Below are positions 25,601-38,578 of a stretch of 64,000 nt of DNA, one piece after another. Under the pieces are notes generated by a model, which searched no databases, was not told where the DNA came from, and worked only from the letters and a program-made list of their open reading frames with translations. Positions within the stretch are counted from its first letter, which is position 1; each line of letters begins with the position of its first letter. Source of the stretch: Hybos culiciformis. Taxonomy: Eukaryota; Arthropoda; Insecta; Diptera; Hybotidae. The translations under genes and the position numbers were made by a program. The stretch lies in NCBI GenBank assembly GCA_964007475.1, contig OZ023275.1, forward strand, positions 30,695,619 through 30,759,618, in the 5' to 3' direction.

Positions 25601-28600
25601 TAAAAGCCAAGCGTAATAAATAAAGATTTTTAAGACACGTTTTTCGGAAAAATTATTAAATCTTTGGGAAACATTTACGTTAAAAGTTAGTAAATAAATG
25701 TGAAAGGGTATGCTGCACATAGAAAAAGGTTATGTAAACGTTTTTACGGACAAAACAGAAGATTCCAATTTTCTTTGTCTTTTTTAATTCTAATAGTTGT
25801 TTTCGTACTAAATTTTAAGTGGAGTTACATTATCTATCTAATATAATAAAAGGTGAACTCACCTCTTAAACGACCTTGGCAGTGTTGGCACTTTCCTCTA
25901 TTTATTTTTTTGAACGTACATAATAAATAAAATAACCGAATGACTATGCAACACTGAATGCAAGGCGTACTTCGATAAAAACTTTTAAATGTAAACAAAA
26001 AAACCAAGGCGTACTTTATCAATTAAAAAAATAAAGCATTCTTTTCGAAATGACTAAAAACAGGGCATAGTTACTAGGCTAGGGCCTGCACTATTTTTCT
26101 GTGCAGGCTTTTTTCTAGTTAGAAATAAAATTGGATTTCAAATTCCATACTAATTAAATAGCTTAACACATTCATCTAAACGACTCTTCTAATACCACGG
26201 AATGCGTCTTTGAACATTATTTTTTATTGAATTTATTAATTTATTTCTACGATTCCGTGCTCTGAATTTTTTTTATGTTAAAAATCCGATTTTTTTTTAA
26301 TTTAATAACTTATTTACGAGCTGAAAATAGCGAATAGTTATAATACTGCCATATTTGCCAAAGCAAAAAATCGATAGGAAAGTTGTACAAAAAAGACAAA
26401 AAAAAAAAAACTGCTCATAATTTTTTGTTTTATATTTTATTATTACTATTATTAATTTAACTTTGATTCATTATTGTTCGAGTTTACTATGAAAGGTATA
26501 ATGGAAAGGTGTAATAACTATAAGGAGTAATATAGATTTGAAGCCCTGAGAGAAAGGAAATGTTAATATAGACAACTTAATTTTTTTTTGTTTGTTTTAA
26601 GTTCATTATATAATTATAATACTCTTCAAAAAAATTTAAGACTTTCATTAAATATTTTTTTTTTTCGAGTGTTTATTCATTTTTATTAATTAATGTCATA
26701 TAAAATAATGAATGTGACTTATAAAATAATTATCAAGAATTCTTTAAATTGAAATAAAAATAGCCTCAATGGGATTAATTATTACATTTACATTCGAAAT
26801 AAAATTTTATTTGCACTAGGAGTAAAAATTATTAAAATGAAAATATTTTTCAGAAATTACAAATTAGGATTCGTAACTTGTCGTGTATGATGAACAATCT
26901 TCTACATATTTTTTGCAAAATTTTTGAATATTTATTAATAACTTAATAAATTGAGTCCATTTCCAGGAAAATTTCAAAATATTTTCATTTAAGTCAATAA
27001 TAGTAATTATGGTTATAATTTTTTTTTTTCAACTAAACAATTACTCTATAATTTCAATTATAACAAAACTAATATAATCCCAATAATTTATATTTCCAAA
27101 TAAATTTTTATTAATTTATATTTGATAAGTTTATATTGATTCAGTGCCAATGAATGCATGTTATATACCCCCAGATATACCACATAAGTTTGAAAGTAAT
27201 TTTCCAGGTAGACTGTAAAAGTTTATAAATGAAAAGAATATGCAGAAGTTGTAATAAAAGATAAAACGATTATATTATTGGAGAAGGTGTTTAATTCATG
27301 ACTATATGAAATTGAGTGATCAACTGCCGTATATTTGTTCTACTTTGTATAAAATTGTTAGTTTCAGCTTATTGATTTGTTTAATAAAATGCCAGTTTCG
27401 CAGTTTTTAATTTCTATTACGAAAAGTAATTAGTATTTTTACTTTCTACTTATTGTATTTTCCAAAAAAAAAGAAGTTATGTTCAAAAAATCAAAAATTA
27501 AATTTGTATTCATAAGAATAAATTATTCTTTTTGCATTATTTTATACTTTCAGGTGCTTTTACAGAAAAATTAATTTAAATTTTCTCCACATATTTTTGT
27601 TATTTTTAATTTTTTTCTTTCGTTTTTTTTTACTTTTTTATTTTACTTTTTTTTTTTAATAGCCATTTCAGATTCATTTTTCATTTATGGCCTCTCTGTG
27701 TGTTTTATTATAATTTTTGATTCATTTAATTTTGTTTATTTGTACATTTTGCCTGAAGTTATGCAAATTAGCCCCATGGCGACATTTGATATGTTTTATT
27801 TTAAATATTTTTTTTTTGTTTCTTTTTCATTTTTAAGGAGGTATTGTAGAAAAAATTCTCATTTAAGTTTTTAAATTTTAAATATGAATTACATTGATTT
27901 CAATGATATATTTTTGAGATTAATATTAGTAAAATCACGAATCAAAACAGATTCAATAAATGTGTTTCATTTTTTGAATTAAGTGATTAAAAAAAGGATG
28001 AAGGGAAACAAGCTATAATAGCCATTAAGCTCCACCGTAGTAAACACCTTATTTTTTTTACAATGAATTCGTTCTTGGATATTTTACATACCCATTAGTT
28101 GTTGAATCAATATGATTGTACTTAGAAAAAAAAAAAAGAACAAATTTTTCCTTTTTACTTCAGATGCGAAAAAGTTTTTGAAACATTTTTTCACCTTAAT
28201 TGTATACAAAAATTTTGATGATGCTGTTGATGAAAGCATCAAATTATGTTTATGTGCTAACTCTCTTTCCTTCTTGTATATTCAAATTCCAAAAGTTTAT
28301 TTAAAATAAAATATAATATAGTTTATATACATTTAAAATAACTATATGTGCAATATATGTATCTAGATATCTACAACACACTACTTATATTCATAATAAA
28401 AATGAAAAAAAAAAAAAAACAAAAAATTGTCCCAAAGGAGTAAATTGAGGATAATAAATTTTGGAAGCAATCACGTTTCATTGCAGATTTTGTGTAAGTT
28501 TCTGTTTATTTTTTTTTTTTTTTATTTTATTTTTTTTTTATTATTTTATGCTTCATACTTTGCTTTGACTAGTTATATTTGTTTGTTGTGCATTTCGAAA

Positions 28601-30924
28601 ATATTTTTCATTTCTCAGCAGGTAGTCTAGATGAATTTAATAAATGTCATCTGGGCTGGATTGTTTCTCTTTTTATATGGAAAATAATTTTCACTCAATT
28701 TACATTTAAATCCAATTTGCACAAAATTATTATGTATTTATAACACTGTACATATATATACGATAAATATATATGTATAATACAAATTTATGTATTATAC
28801 AGAAATGGGATAAATATTTTTAATAAAAATATAATTAAATGTAATTTGATGATGAATTTTTTTTTTTTTTTCGTATTAATAATATTAAAAACTTTTTATA
28901 TTATGTATATAATATAATAATATAATGTTTTAATTATTATTAAAGGTTAATGTAAGGATTATTATTTAAAATTAAATAAGTCCTGTGTACTTATTTATTT
29001 TAGGCGTCAGAACATTTTGTTATATAAGTTATAACTATATATTAAAGTATTCTTTTACCTATAGAAAAATATTCAATTTGATAATTTTGTTAAGCAATAT
29101 TGTAATTATTTTTGAAACTATTGATAAAGATTATGTCATATATATGAGATCAGATATTATTTCTAATGATTTCTCTCAATTGGTTTAATTAATTTCTGAA
29201 AATATATTTAGCAGGTAGAAATAATAAAAAATACCTAAATGCAAAATCATCTCAAAATTAAGATCGTATTACAGAAATATGAGACTTTTTAAATCTTATA
29301 AATACCATTGATGGACAATTATGATTAGTTTAGCATTAGAATTAATTTTCAGGATTACTCAGATTTCTTAAGTGGTTATAGTTATTTTTTTGCAATTTCC
29401 TTTTTTCTCAGTGACTATAATTAAAAATAATTTTTTAGTATCATTAATTTGGAAGAACAGTGAATATTTTTTTTTTTTTTGGTTGACTTTATGTCTGAAA
29501 AATAAGACAATTACAACATAGAAAGAAAATAATAAAAAATTTTCTGAATTTTCTCCACACATACAAAAAATAAATTATACATAATTTTAATTTGATATTT
29601 TGTGGTTTTAAATGAATTTCTCTTCAATTTTTTTATTTTATCATCATCGTCGTTGTCGGAATGCAATTACAATTTTTTTTTGTTTCTCCAGCTATATAGT
29701 ATTTCAAAATTCATAAATTTAAATTCATGTTGTGCAAAATTATTCCACTTTTGGTTGCACCAACATGAAAAAAAAATAAAAAATAAAATCCATTTCCTTT
29801 GAACATTATTATTTTTTGTACTTTTCTTTTCTTTCGTTCTGATTTTTTATTTAAAATTTTTTTTTATTATGTTGAAGCCACAACCCGCCATTGCCCATTA
29901 TCCTTTCTGTCCCGAAAAATAACAGATTTTTTTTTTTAAGAAAAAAGTTCTCACTGAAAAGGTGGAAAAAGGAAATTAATAATATTTTTTTATTAAGTTC
30001 ACACGTTTGATTTAAAAACTTCATACAAAAGAATAGTTAATTCACAGAAAAATATATTTTTAAAAATAAAAAATTTGGAAAATTTTCATTATTCTCTTAA
30101 CGAAAGTGAAAATTATGGAAAATGAGTATATTTTATAAGAAGTTTAAGACTTTTGTGTATAGGGGCTACGACTACCACTCTGCAAAAGATAATGTAAAAT
30201 TTTTGTTTTAAAGTTAAATTCATATATTTTCTTGAATATCAATCTAAAAATTCACATTTGCATTCTTAATTTAGCAGTTTTTCTCGGTGTACATCGAATA
30301 ATTCATTTTTCAACAAACAATGAAAAAATCATTTAACCATTTCCACAGAGAAAAACTTAAAGGTGTTTTTACTGGTCCATTAGAAGTGGAAAAAGTTAAA
30401 TGAACAGAGTATTTAGTGGGACCATTTTCTTTTTTTTTTGTTAAAAAATAAAAAGAAATAAAAATAACATAAAAATAATTTTCGTAACGTAACTATATTA
30501 TGAAAAAAAAAATAAAAAAATATATATAAAAGTGGATTATTATGTGCAACAATCTGTTGAATATATACACATATTTTTTCTGCACTAAATTTTCTTTTAT
30601 AAATTTTCTTTTTTTTATGATTAGATTCTGCTATGCCAATTTAAAATCTCATAAAAATTAAATAAACTATATGAAGTATAAAATAAATAGTTATAGTTAA
30701 AACTTATATAGTTAAATTAAATTTAATAAAAGTTAAATCTTTTAAATAATTTTTAATTTTCTCAGAAATAATATTTCTTAAATTTAAATTTGTACATGCA
30801 TGACATATTAGTTTAAAGCCATTTTTAGCCCGTTTTACATCGAAAATTAAGAACCGGACTATATATTTTTATTTCGTCCGTTTATCTGTCCTTCCACACG
30901 TCACTAAAATGTTTATAACCAAAT
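22622..30924. other. Gene-free AT-rich stretch
   Basis: There is no convincing coding exon. Two higher-complexity patches stand out. One is 24890-25090, which contains GACGACTAAGACGACAGAC and GGCGGTCGTCACGACAG. The other is 25850-26130, with CAAGGCGTACTT repeated near 25960 and 26006 and a hairpin at 26073-26119. Open frames such as 23522-23758, 25834-26022 and 28427-28630 are AT-rich and family-less. Confidence 0.5.
26073..26119. other. Hairpin with 8-bp and 5-bp stems
   Basis: GCCTGCAC pairs with GTGCAGGC across a 9-base loop. ACTAG and CTAGT pair outside a symmetric 6/6 internal loop. The total length is 47 bases. It may be a chance structure, a remnant of element ends or a small RNA hairpin. 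Confidence 0.35.
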
Positions 30925-31263
30925 ACTTATACTTAGAGCCGTAATTATGTAGCTTGTTTGGCACCTTGTGCAAATTGGGGATTAATATATAAATGTTTGC
31001 TGATTTTTGAAATTTTTTTAAGTTAATTTTTTTGAAACAGCATAAAAACTGAAAACCAATATAATTTATTGCATAAAAACTAATTGATTGGACGCCCTTT
31101 CTCTACAGAATAAAATTTTGTGATATAATTTGTTCGAACAAGAAAATGTGAAAGATATTGATGTTTGCGTATTTTGGATTAGATGTTCAACGATTGCAAG
31201 TTTGGTATATGACTTTAGGCGTTTGAGAATGGCACCCTAAATTACGGCTTAATCACTTATACT
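30925..31263. mobile_element. MITE-like element with AGCCGTAATT ends
   Basis: ACTTATACT occurs at 30925-30933 and again at 31255-31263. Between the copies lies a 321-bp segment with AGCCGTAATT near the left end and its inverse AATTACGGCT near the right end. GGCACC also appears near each end. The ends are not perfectly matched (one or two extra bases on the right), so the superfamily is open. Flanking text on both sides reads as one older dispersed repeat, which suggests insertion into an older repeat. Confidence 0.55.
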
Positions 31264-34200
31264 AGACCAATTTCCACTGGACTCCAAAACTAGCGAAATC
31301 ATACTTATTTACATATTAACTAAAATATGGTTTTTAGAATTTCAAGCAGTGAAGCTAGAAGAACTTTAAATTGGCTCAGAATGAGGATCGAAATTATTAT
31401 ATTAATCGAAAAATTGATACTTATTATTATGGATTTAAAAAAAAACGTGAAATTAATTTTGTGTGGAAAAAGAGAACAATTTTCATTTACGAAGTTCTAC
31501 AATTTTTAAGTATCAAGTAAAAGTTAAGAAATTTTTGTTTGTACAACACAAACAAAATGCTATTGATGTGAAAATCTAATGCATTCCATTAAAACAAACA
31601 TAATATGTAATTAAAATTGAGAATTATCATGGTGTGTGACGCTATTTAACACTTTAATCAAGCCAGAAAATAAAGCCAGAAATATAAACATTTAAGAGAT
31701 ATTTTTAATTTTTGTCAACAAAATGATTCAAATGCATTCAGCACTATTCTGTTTCTTATAGCACTTTACTTAAATTTATATTATATCATAACATTTATGC
31801 CCAATGTTCATACATAAACTTATAACTCATATTAATAAAACAAGCCATATAAAATCGTCTGAATATCAAAAAAAAAAATTGGCTCATTTTGCACGTCTGG
31901 TTCTTTAAATGGTAACACGTGACTTCATATCATATTTCCCAATTACATATTTTTTTTTTTACATTTTTATACTTATTTTTACAATTGTAACTAGCCTTTG
32001 CATTTTCTACCTACAAAGTTTAATGAAATGTTGTGCAATTTTAGTGATTTTATTTCATTTGATTGAGTTTGAACCATTTCGCTAACAAGAAATTCTTAAT
32101 TTGATTTTTTTAAATTCTCAATTTTCTAAACGGAGGTCAGCCATCATCAATGCCGCAAAATAAGTATATTCGTGACTCTTAAGCCTCATTATACCAATTA
32201 TTAGTGTTAGAAAACAAAATTCCGTAAGTTTAACTAAACCCAAAAAATTTTCATTGTTATATTATACGTTTATTTCCATCCTTTTATGTATTCATGATAA
32301 ATGATTTTAATGTTGGGATGATGATTTTCCAAAAAAAAAAAAAAAAAACCATTAAAAGGTGTTGCACTTATTGAAACAAGCAATTTTATTCTGCTCTTAC
32401 TTATTATATTTAAAATAAACAACATGTAATTTTAATGTAATTGTTCTGGTTATTAGATTTTCTTTAATAAATTTTTTTTTGTTTTAACATTGGTATACTA
32501 TTGCTTAATGAGGCAGAAGCGAAACCATTTAAAATATTTTAAAATATGAAAAAAAAAAAAAAATTGAAAATTATTGAATTGAGAAATTAGCTTTTTTTTA
32601 AGTGATAATTTTTATTTACAATAGTTAAAGCCATATTGCTACATAAAAGGCACTTGAGTAATTTTTTATCCCCTTGAAAATCTCAATTTAATCTAGGACT
32701 TGATTTTGTTGTCAAATGTCTAAGTATGTACTACGAAGCAAAAATATATTTTTAATCACAAATTTTTTTAATTACTCTCAACGATTTTAATTGCTTTCTG
32801 AAAATAATTAGTATTATACGAAATTAACATAATATTAAAAATAAAATAAAATTAATTTAAATTTAAACTTATCCCAAATTTGATTTTTTTTTTTTTAAAT
32901 TAAAAAATTTAGCAAACAAGACATAAAAGTTAAATTAACTTCTGCGCTTTTATTTATTTATTTATTTTTTTTTTGAATTGTAAGTTGTAAGTTGTAAGTT
33001 GTAAGTTGTGTTTAAGTTTTTTTTATTTAATTAATTTGAATTTGAATCTGAAACTGTCTCTGTCTCTGTATTTATATAGCTTTCATGCACTATTTCCAAT
33101 TTCTTTTAGCTTTCAATCTTATAAAATCTTTTAAGTAAGTATAACATAAACCAATCTAACTTTACCTAAAACTTTATCTAAAACTTTACATTACAATGTA
33201 TAATATTTTATCTTTGCGGTAATACAGAATTGTAGAATTTTCGATAATATAGAAATTGTGGCTGAAGAAATTTGATTATCCTTCAGCTGAACAAAATAGA
33301 AGAAAACTTGTGGTGAACGGTCACAGACTATGTATTTTTCTTGATTCTATGTTGTTGCATACAACATTCCTGCCTTTATTCAAAGAAGTTGCTGTAAATG
33401 AGGAAGAAAAAAAGAAATAAAAAGAAGAAAAACTTTTTATGTTTAAAAGGAATATACATATACCCAAAATGAAAAAAAAAATCTTAAACTTTCCGGAAAG
33501 TTCACCTTTTAATATTTTATCACTTCTAAAAAATATTTAATTACAAAAAAAAAAAATGAAATAAAATAAAAAGAAAATTTATCACCCGAATCTTATCGTT
33601 AGAAAAAAAATTCATCTAACTAATTAAATTTAAGCCAAAAACAAAAAAAAAATATAAATCTCCACTTTTCACATGAAATATCCTTTAAAATTTAATAAAA
33701 AAAAAAAAAAATCAAAAATCATATCTTTTTCTAATTCTGTTTTTTAAATAAATAAACAAATCTCATCATATCCTTCATTATCCTTTTTTTGGAAGAAAAA
33801 AAAAAACAAAAGAAAAAATTAAGAAAATTTCACATCATTTTCGACCTCAAAAATTAAAAAAAAAAAAAATTTTATTAAAATTTAGGGTTCATTTTGTATA
33901 TTTTGTTCAACATGAGAAAATTTTTAAAAAATATTTAGAATCGATACAATGAAAAGTGAAAGGCGCCAACATATATTTTACGATTACAGCTTCGACAGAC
34001 TTCAGTTTACTAACTATATATTTCAAGGTTTCGGAAAAAAATTGGTTCGTTCTGTGTTTAATACTTATTTTTCCATAAAAATGTTTTAATTTTTTTTTTT
34101 CATGGTTTAAAAGTGGCTACAACGCAAACCTAGAAATTTAACTACATAGTTTTATTGCAATTAAGGAAAAAAAAGGCATAACCCTATGATTTGCAGAAAA

Positions 34201-35568
34201 AATCATACTTTAAAGTACTTCAGTAAAAAAAAACCAAAAAATAAATTGTCGGTGTCAAAAAATAAGCACAAGGAACAATTCAAAATATTTTTAGAAAGAA
34301 AAATTAAATAAACAAATTTTTTGTTTTTTGAACTATTAGTGTAAAAATTATTGTTTTTATTAAAGTGAAGAAGAACTAAGTAAAAGAACTATATTCACTA
34401 AAAAATGACAAAAATCAACATTAAATAATAGCATATTTAATTTAAAACTTCTAGGGCAGAAGTGGGTCTATCTGAAACCGATTCTAAAAATTTATGTACC
34501 ATTTTAGAGTATGAAACAGTCGGAAGGTTTTGAATGAAAAATTGTTTCCAAATTTGATTTAAAATGGTCCAAAATCAGGCACGATTGTAAAAAGTTGGGT
34601 TGTCGGCGTCTGAGTCTGTTCTAGAGCTTTTATTTTAAGTATAAAATTTCCAATTTCTGCATCATAATTTCTGCATTCAAAATTAAAATTTATCCATCTT
34701 CAAACGAATCAGAATTTATTTTGTAAAATGAAATAATGCATTTTTTACTTTAAGACATCATCAGTTTTATATTCCATCATAGGCGTTCGTTACAGGCAAA
34801 TTCTTTGTCTAGTTCCTTTCCCAAAAAAAAATACATTATATTTACTTAAAAACTTTTCCTAGGTTCTCTAAAGTATATAATTTTCATTAAAAAAAAAAAA
34901 ATTCTATTAATACCTACCACAGTATCAAAATTTTAGCCACTAAAACCTTTAGTGGATTTCATTGTTTTTCTCAAAACAACAAAAAAAAAATTTTTCTGAC
35001 CATTCTGGGATTTTTTCCAATCCTTGAAAATACCTTTCAAAGATTTTTTTGGTCTTAAAAGTTTTTTTTTTTTATTTTACCCTTCTCTGCCTTGAGGAAA
35101 AATTATTATGAAAAAAAAAATAAAAAATAAAAATAAAGAACAAGAAAAATCCGAATAAATTTTAAAATAAAAGAATAGATGTATAAATTATGAAATTTTA
35201 TGAAAATTTATATGAAAAAAAAAAGACGTATCAGAAAAAGTTTTTTTTATTCTTTTTAGTATTAAAAAAAAATATATCTTCAGCCTCTAAAGAAAATTTC
35301 AAAATTATTCTTATTTAAAGTCTCTTAGCAACTTTTAAATATTTTGTATATTTTGTTGTCAATTAACTCTGTTTTTGCCCGGCAACATATCGTCAGCCCG
35401 CAATTATATTGTCGTACAACACAAATCAAAAAAAAAATTAGTTGCGACTGTTCACTCGGAAGTTCGAAAATTATTATTTTTTTTTTATTTTAAAATTCTG
35501 CCAAGGAACTAAGGCTGTATTTAGATAAAAAAAAAAATTGTTTTTCGGCTTAGTTTTCAGTTTCAGAG
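31264..35568. other. Gene-free AT-rich stretch
   Basis: No coding exon is seen. It includes simple repeats: TTTA units near 32952-32966 and four exact copies of TAAGTTG at 32981-33008. A patch at 34440-34640 with CCAAATTTGATTTAAAATGG resembles remnants of old dispersed repeats. The open frame at 31327-31509 has no recognisable domain. Confidence 0.5.
32981..33008. repeat. TAAGTTG minisatellite, four copies
   Basis: Four consecutive exact TAAGTTG units. A TTTA microsatellite lies just upstream. It is probably a replication-slippage product. Confidence 0.9.
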
Positions 35569-35569
35569 C

Positions 35570-35624
35570 TTCAAACAGTTTCAGACACAGAAAAAGTTTC
35601 AAACAGTTTCAGACAAAGAAAAAG
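35570..35624. repeat. Direct duplication of a 27-bp unit
   Basis: TTCAAACAGTTTCAGACA followed by C or A and AGAAAAAG occurs at 35570-35596 and 35598-35624, differing at one base. It is a recent small tandem duplication. Confidence 0.85.
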
Positions 35625-36360
35625 AGCAAGGAAATGAACTCAGTCATAGTATACATACAGGTATAAGATCTTATTCAGAAAATTTTTCAAAATTTTTATT
35701 CTATCAAACTGCTGATTAATTTCGACGTTCTGCGTCATTGAAAAAAACAGTTTTTTCCTCTTCTAAACTTTAACTACCTAAGCTTTCCTAACCAAAATTT
35801 AAACTAATGTGAGAAGAACCCAAAATCTTATAGATATTAATATCCAAGACGGAAATAAAAAAAAAAAAAATGTGTGAGTCTCGGGACACACGGAAGAAGT
35901 GAAACTTCATGGCAAGTAGTATTTTCTAAAGCGGCTAAATAAATATTTAAAATGGCCAAAGTGCATATAAGACATGACGCCAATCGATTTTTCCGACGGC
36001 GACTAGTTGATTTTTGTCCTTCGACTGCTGCGGCCAGTCGACTTAAAATAACTTGTTTTGGGGGAATTCGGCGGCTTTGAAAAAACCAGAGACTACTTAG
36101 ATATAAAAACATTTAAAAATTCTAAAAAACTTTTTAAGCTCAAAAAGTTTAGTGGCATAATGGCTTTTAAATTATTTCAAAATGGCTAGAATTATGGCTG
36201 CATGCAACACTGGTTGCCAGATGATTTCACTATATTTTAAGCCGTAAACAAAATTCCGGTTACAACTTCATTATTAGCGACAATAATGTATGAAAAAACA
36301 GCAGCGTGGCTTAAATCATGTTTTCTTTTTGTTGCCCGAATAGTTTAACCTAAAATAACT

Positions 36361-36670
36361 TTTTCAAATATGCCTGAAAAATTTCATGTTTATTAGTACT
36401 TCTTCTGAAAAAGAATTAGAATAAAAATATTCTACATGCATTGCATTAATGGAATTTAATGGCAAAAATCATTTATACCAACAACTCAATTACAAATTAC
36501 TTCAAAAAAAAATCTGTTTTAGTTAAAAGAGCATTTTCAAATATGACTGCAAAATTTGACATTAGTATTTCTTCCGAAAAGTAATTGTAATAAACATGTT
36601 CCTCCTGCATTTTATTAGTGTAATTTAAAGTCAAAAATAAATTACACTAACAAACTAAAAATTACATTAA
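36361..36670. repeat. Two-copy imperfect direct repeat, about 173-bp period
   Basis: TTTTCAAATATG starts at 36361 and again at 36534. It is followed in both copies by AAATTT, TTAGTA-TTCTTC-GAAAA, CATG, TGCATT and a final AATTAC near 36493 and 36659. Divergence between copies indicates an old duplication. Confidence 0.6.
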
Positions 36671-37000
36671 GAAAAATTAATATCAAAAATAAATTATCTA
36701 CAAAATAGGTGCATTGGAACATTTTTATTCAGAATACATATTTGTATTCCAAAAACTTTTTGAAAATTAGCACTAATAATTAATAAATGAAATATTTGTT
36801 ATTCAATAATTTAAAATAAATTTTATTTTCCTTTCAATCGAAAAACAAAATAGTATTTTCGATTTTAATTCTGAGCCAATATAGAGTAGGTTATTGCACT
36901 GATAAGCTTCATTAAGTTGCTAGCGGCTGTCGGTTTTATCATCAGCTGACACATAAATTTTTTCTTTTTTCTTTTGCTTTTTTTTTGTCAATAAACGAGG

Positions 37001-37058
37001 AATTTTTGACATTCGGCGTTACATTTTTGACACTCGGCGTTACATTTTTGACACTTAC
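37001..37058. repeat. About 21-bp tandem repeat, just under three units
   Basis: The unit is ACATTTTTGACACTCGGCGTT. It appears at 37001-37020 (slightly changed), at 37021-37041, and in partial form at 37042-37058. It could be a subterminal repeat array of a DNA transposon. Confidence 0.8.
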
Positions 37059-37103
37059 ATTTTTTCACTCTCAATCACAATGCCTCTAAAGAAGTTTCAC
37101 TTC

Positions 37104-38390
37104 AAAAATACAAATAAATTGATAACCACATTTCATTTTAAATAAGATTATTTTAGCTGAATTTGTGCGAGCCTCTCTTGTCTCTATATACATATAATTT
37201 TGAAAATTTAGTTTAATTTTTTTTTTATCCTCTTTTATTTCGAATAAGGAAAATGCGTACAACTTTTACGTAACATCATTATAATCCCTCTTCATTAAGG
37301 AACCATCAAAATGGAAAATAAGTAAAAAAAAAAAAGTATACAAGTTATCTTTTTTTTATTTTTTTTTTGTTTAAGGAAGGAAATAATTGAAAATTTGAAA
37401 GAAAATTTCTTTTTCAAAAAAAAAAAAAAAAAGCTAAAATTTTTTGCTTGATATAAAACAAATTTAAGTTTTTTTTTTTTCTGTAACAAAAATAAAAATT
37501 AAATGTATTCTTTAATCTTTATAAATAAATTTTCAAAAAAAAAAATAATAATAAAGTTAGAATCATGGAATAATTTTGGAGGAGTTTTTCATAAAACTTC
37601 TTTAATTTTTTTTTATAAAAACAAAAGAAGTTTGTATTAAATTAATTAAGTACATCGGCCGAAATAAAAGCCAGGCTTGTAAAAATGAGACATTAAGAAT
37701 TCAAAATTATTGAGGACGAAATTATTTTTGTGAATTATTTTATAACAAAAATTTTAGGTATGAAAGCCTACTAGTTTAAAAAAATTGAATGTTAAATACA
37801 ATAAAATTGCTAACACAGGAATAAAACATAATCATATTAAGAGCCCTCCATGTGAAATTCTGTTTTCTATTTCTGTTTTCTATTTTTGCAGTTTTTTTTT
37901 GTTTTATTTTACAGAAAATAAACGGCCGTGAAAAATGCGACAAAAGTTGTACGAAAAACACCTCTATCAGAAAATCACAAAACTATATTTGAATTTTATT
38001 TCTATGCAGAAACTGTAATTTATCAAAAAAATTAAAAAATTCTCAGAAATAAATGAAATTAATTAAAAATTGTTTAGGAAATTAAAGAAATTCAAAATTT
38101 CACGTCACCAGCCCTGGAGAGTGGTATTTTAGCTTTATTTCTGCGTTTGAGATTTTTTATTATCTTTTTCCTTTACTTCAGAATCGAAGCAAATATGTTC
38201 AAGTTTTTTAAAGGCTCATTTGGGCCAAAAAACTCAAAATTTAAAAAATCCACCTCACCTACCCTCGAGTTATATACTCCTTAACATATCAAAAAATCAC
38301 TTTAGTATAGATTGTAATAACCCTACAATCAAAGCCAAACTAAGACCAATTTTTTGCAATTTTTCACATTGAGGGCTCTTAATCATATAA
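37104..38390. other. Gene-free AT-rich stretch
   Basis: Poly-A/T tracts and simple sequence. Open frames at 37295-37489 and 37776-37961 are lysine/phenylalanine-rich translations of these tracts. I see no exon or element. Confidence 0.6.
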
Positions 38391-38527
38391 TTTTTTTTTT
38401 ATTTATTTATTTTTTTAAAACAATCCAAACACTTTATTCAAGTGAGACAAGGTCCAAGGTGGGAATCGAACCAACGGACGTTCATGCCACACTAATAAGA
38501 GCAATACCATTACACCATCAATTCCCC
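38391..38527 (-). mobile_element. tRNA-derived SINE
   Basis: On the minus strand a pol III promoter is visible. The A box TGGTGTAATGG is at 38517-38507 and the B box GGTTCGATTCC at 38472-38462. They sit in a tRNA-like head starting GGGGAATTGATGG. A short unrelated body and an AAATAAATAAAT-type tail follow, ending in poly-A near 38391. Head, body and simple 3' tail match the plan of tRNA-derived SINEs. It encodes no protein and would depend on a LINE for movement. No clear target duplication is visible. It abuts the hAT-like element at 38579. Confidence 0.75.
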
Positions 38528-38578
38528 TGTTAAGATGCTTTCATAGTCTTAAATTTACCATAGAAATATTCCTCGTTT

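Larger units (their letters stand above)
35896..37103. mobile_element. Possible degenerate DNA element bounded by GAAGTGAAACTTC inverted motifs
   Basis: GAAGTGAAACTTC lies at 35896-35908 and its inverse GAAGTTTCACTTC at 37091-37103. The enclosed 1.2 kb is more complex than its surroundings. It includes a two-copy repeat (36361-36670) and a 21-bp tandem repeat (37001-37058). I found no target duplication. The motif is itself nearly palindromic, so chance is not excluded. The open frame at 35837-36112 crosses the left end and has no family signature. Confidence 0.3.

Noticed and set aside
25834..26022. Minus-strand open frame with a C-x-x-C motif
   Set aside because: A single Cys pair with no second ligand pair, and AT-driven composition elsewhere, give no support for a zinc-binding gene.
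35837..36112. 91-residue minus-strand open frame with Arg-rich segment
   Set aside because: It crosses the putative left end of a degenerate element and poly-T sequence, has no recognisable family, and its extra length follows from local GC content.
38461..38527. Functional tRNA gene
   Set aside because: The A and B boxes are good, but no full cloverleaf can be drawn, and the unit continues into a SINE body and simple-repeat tail.
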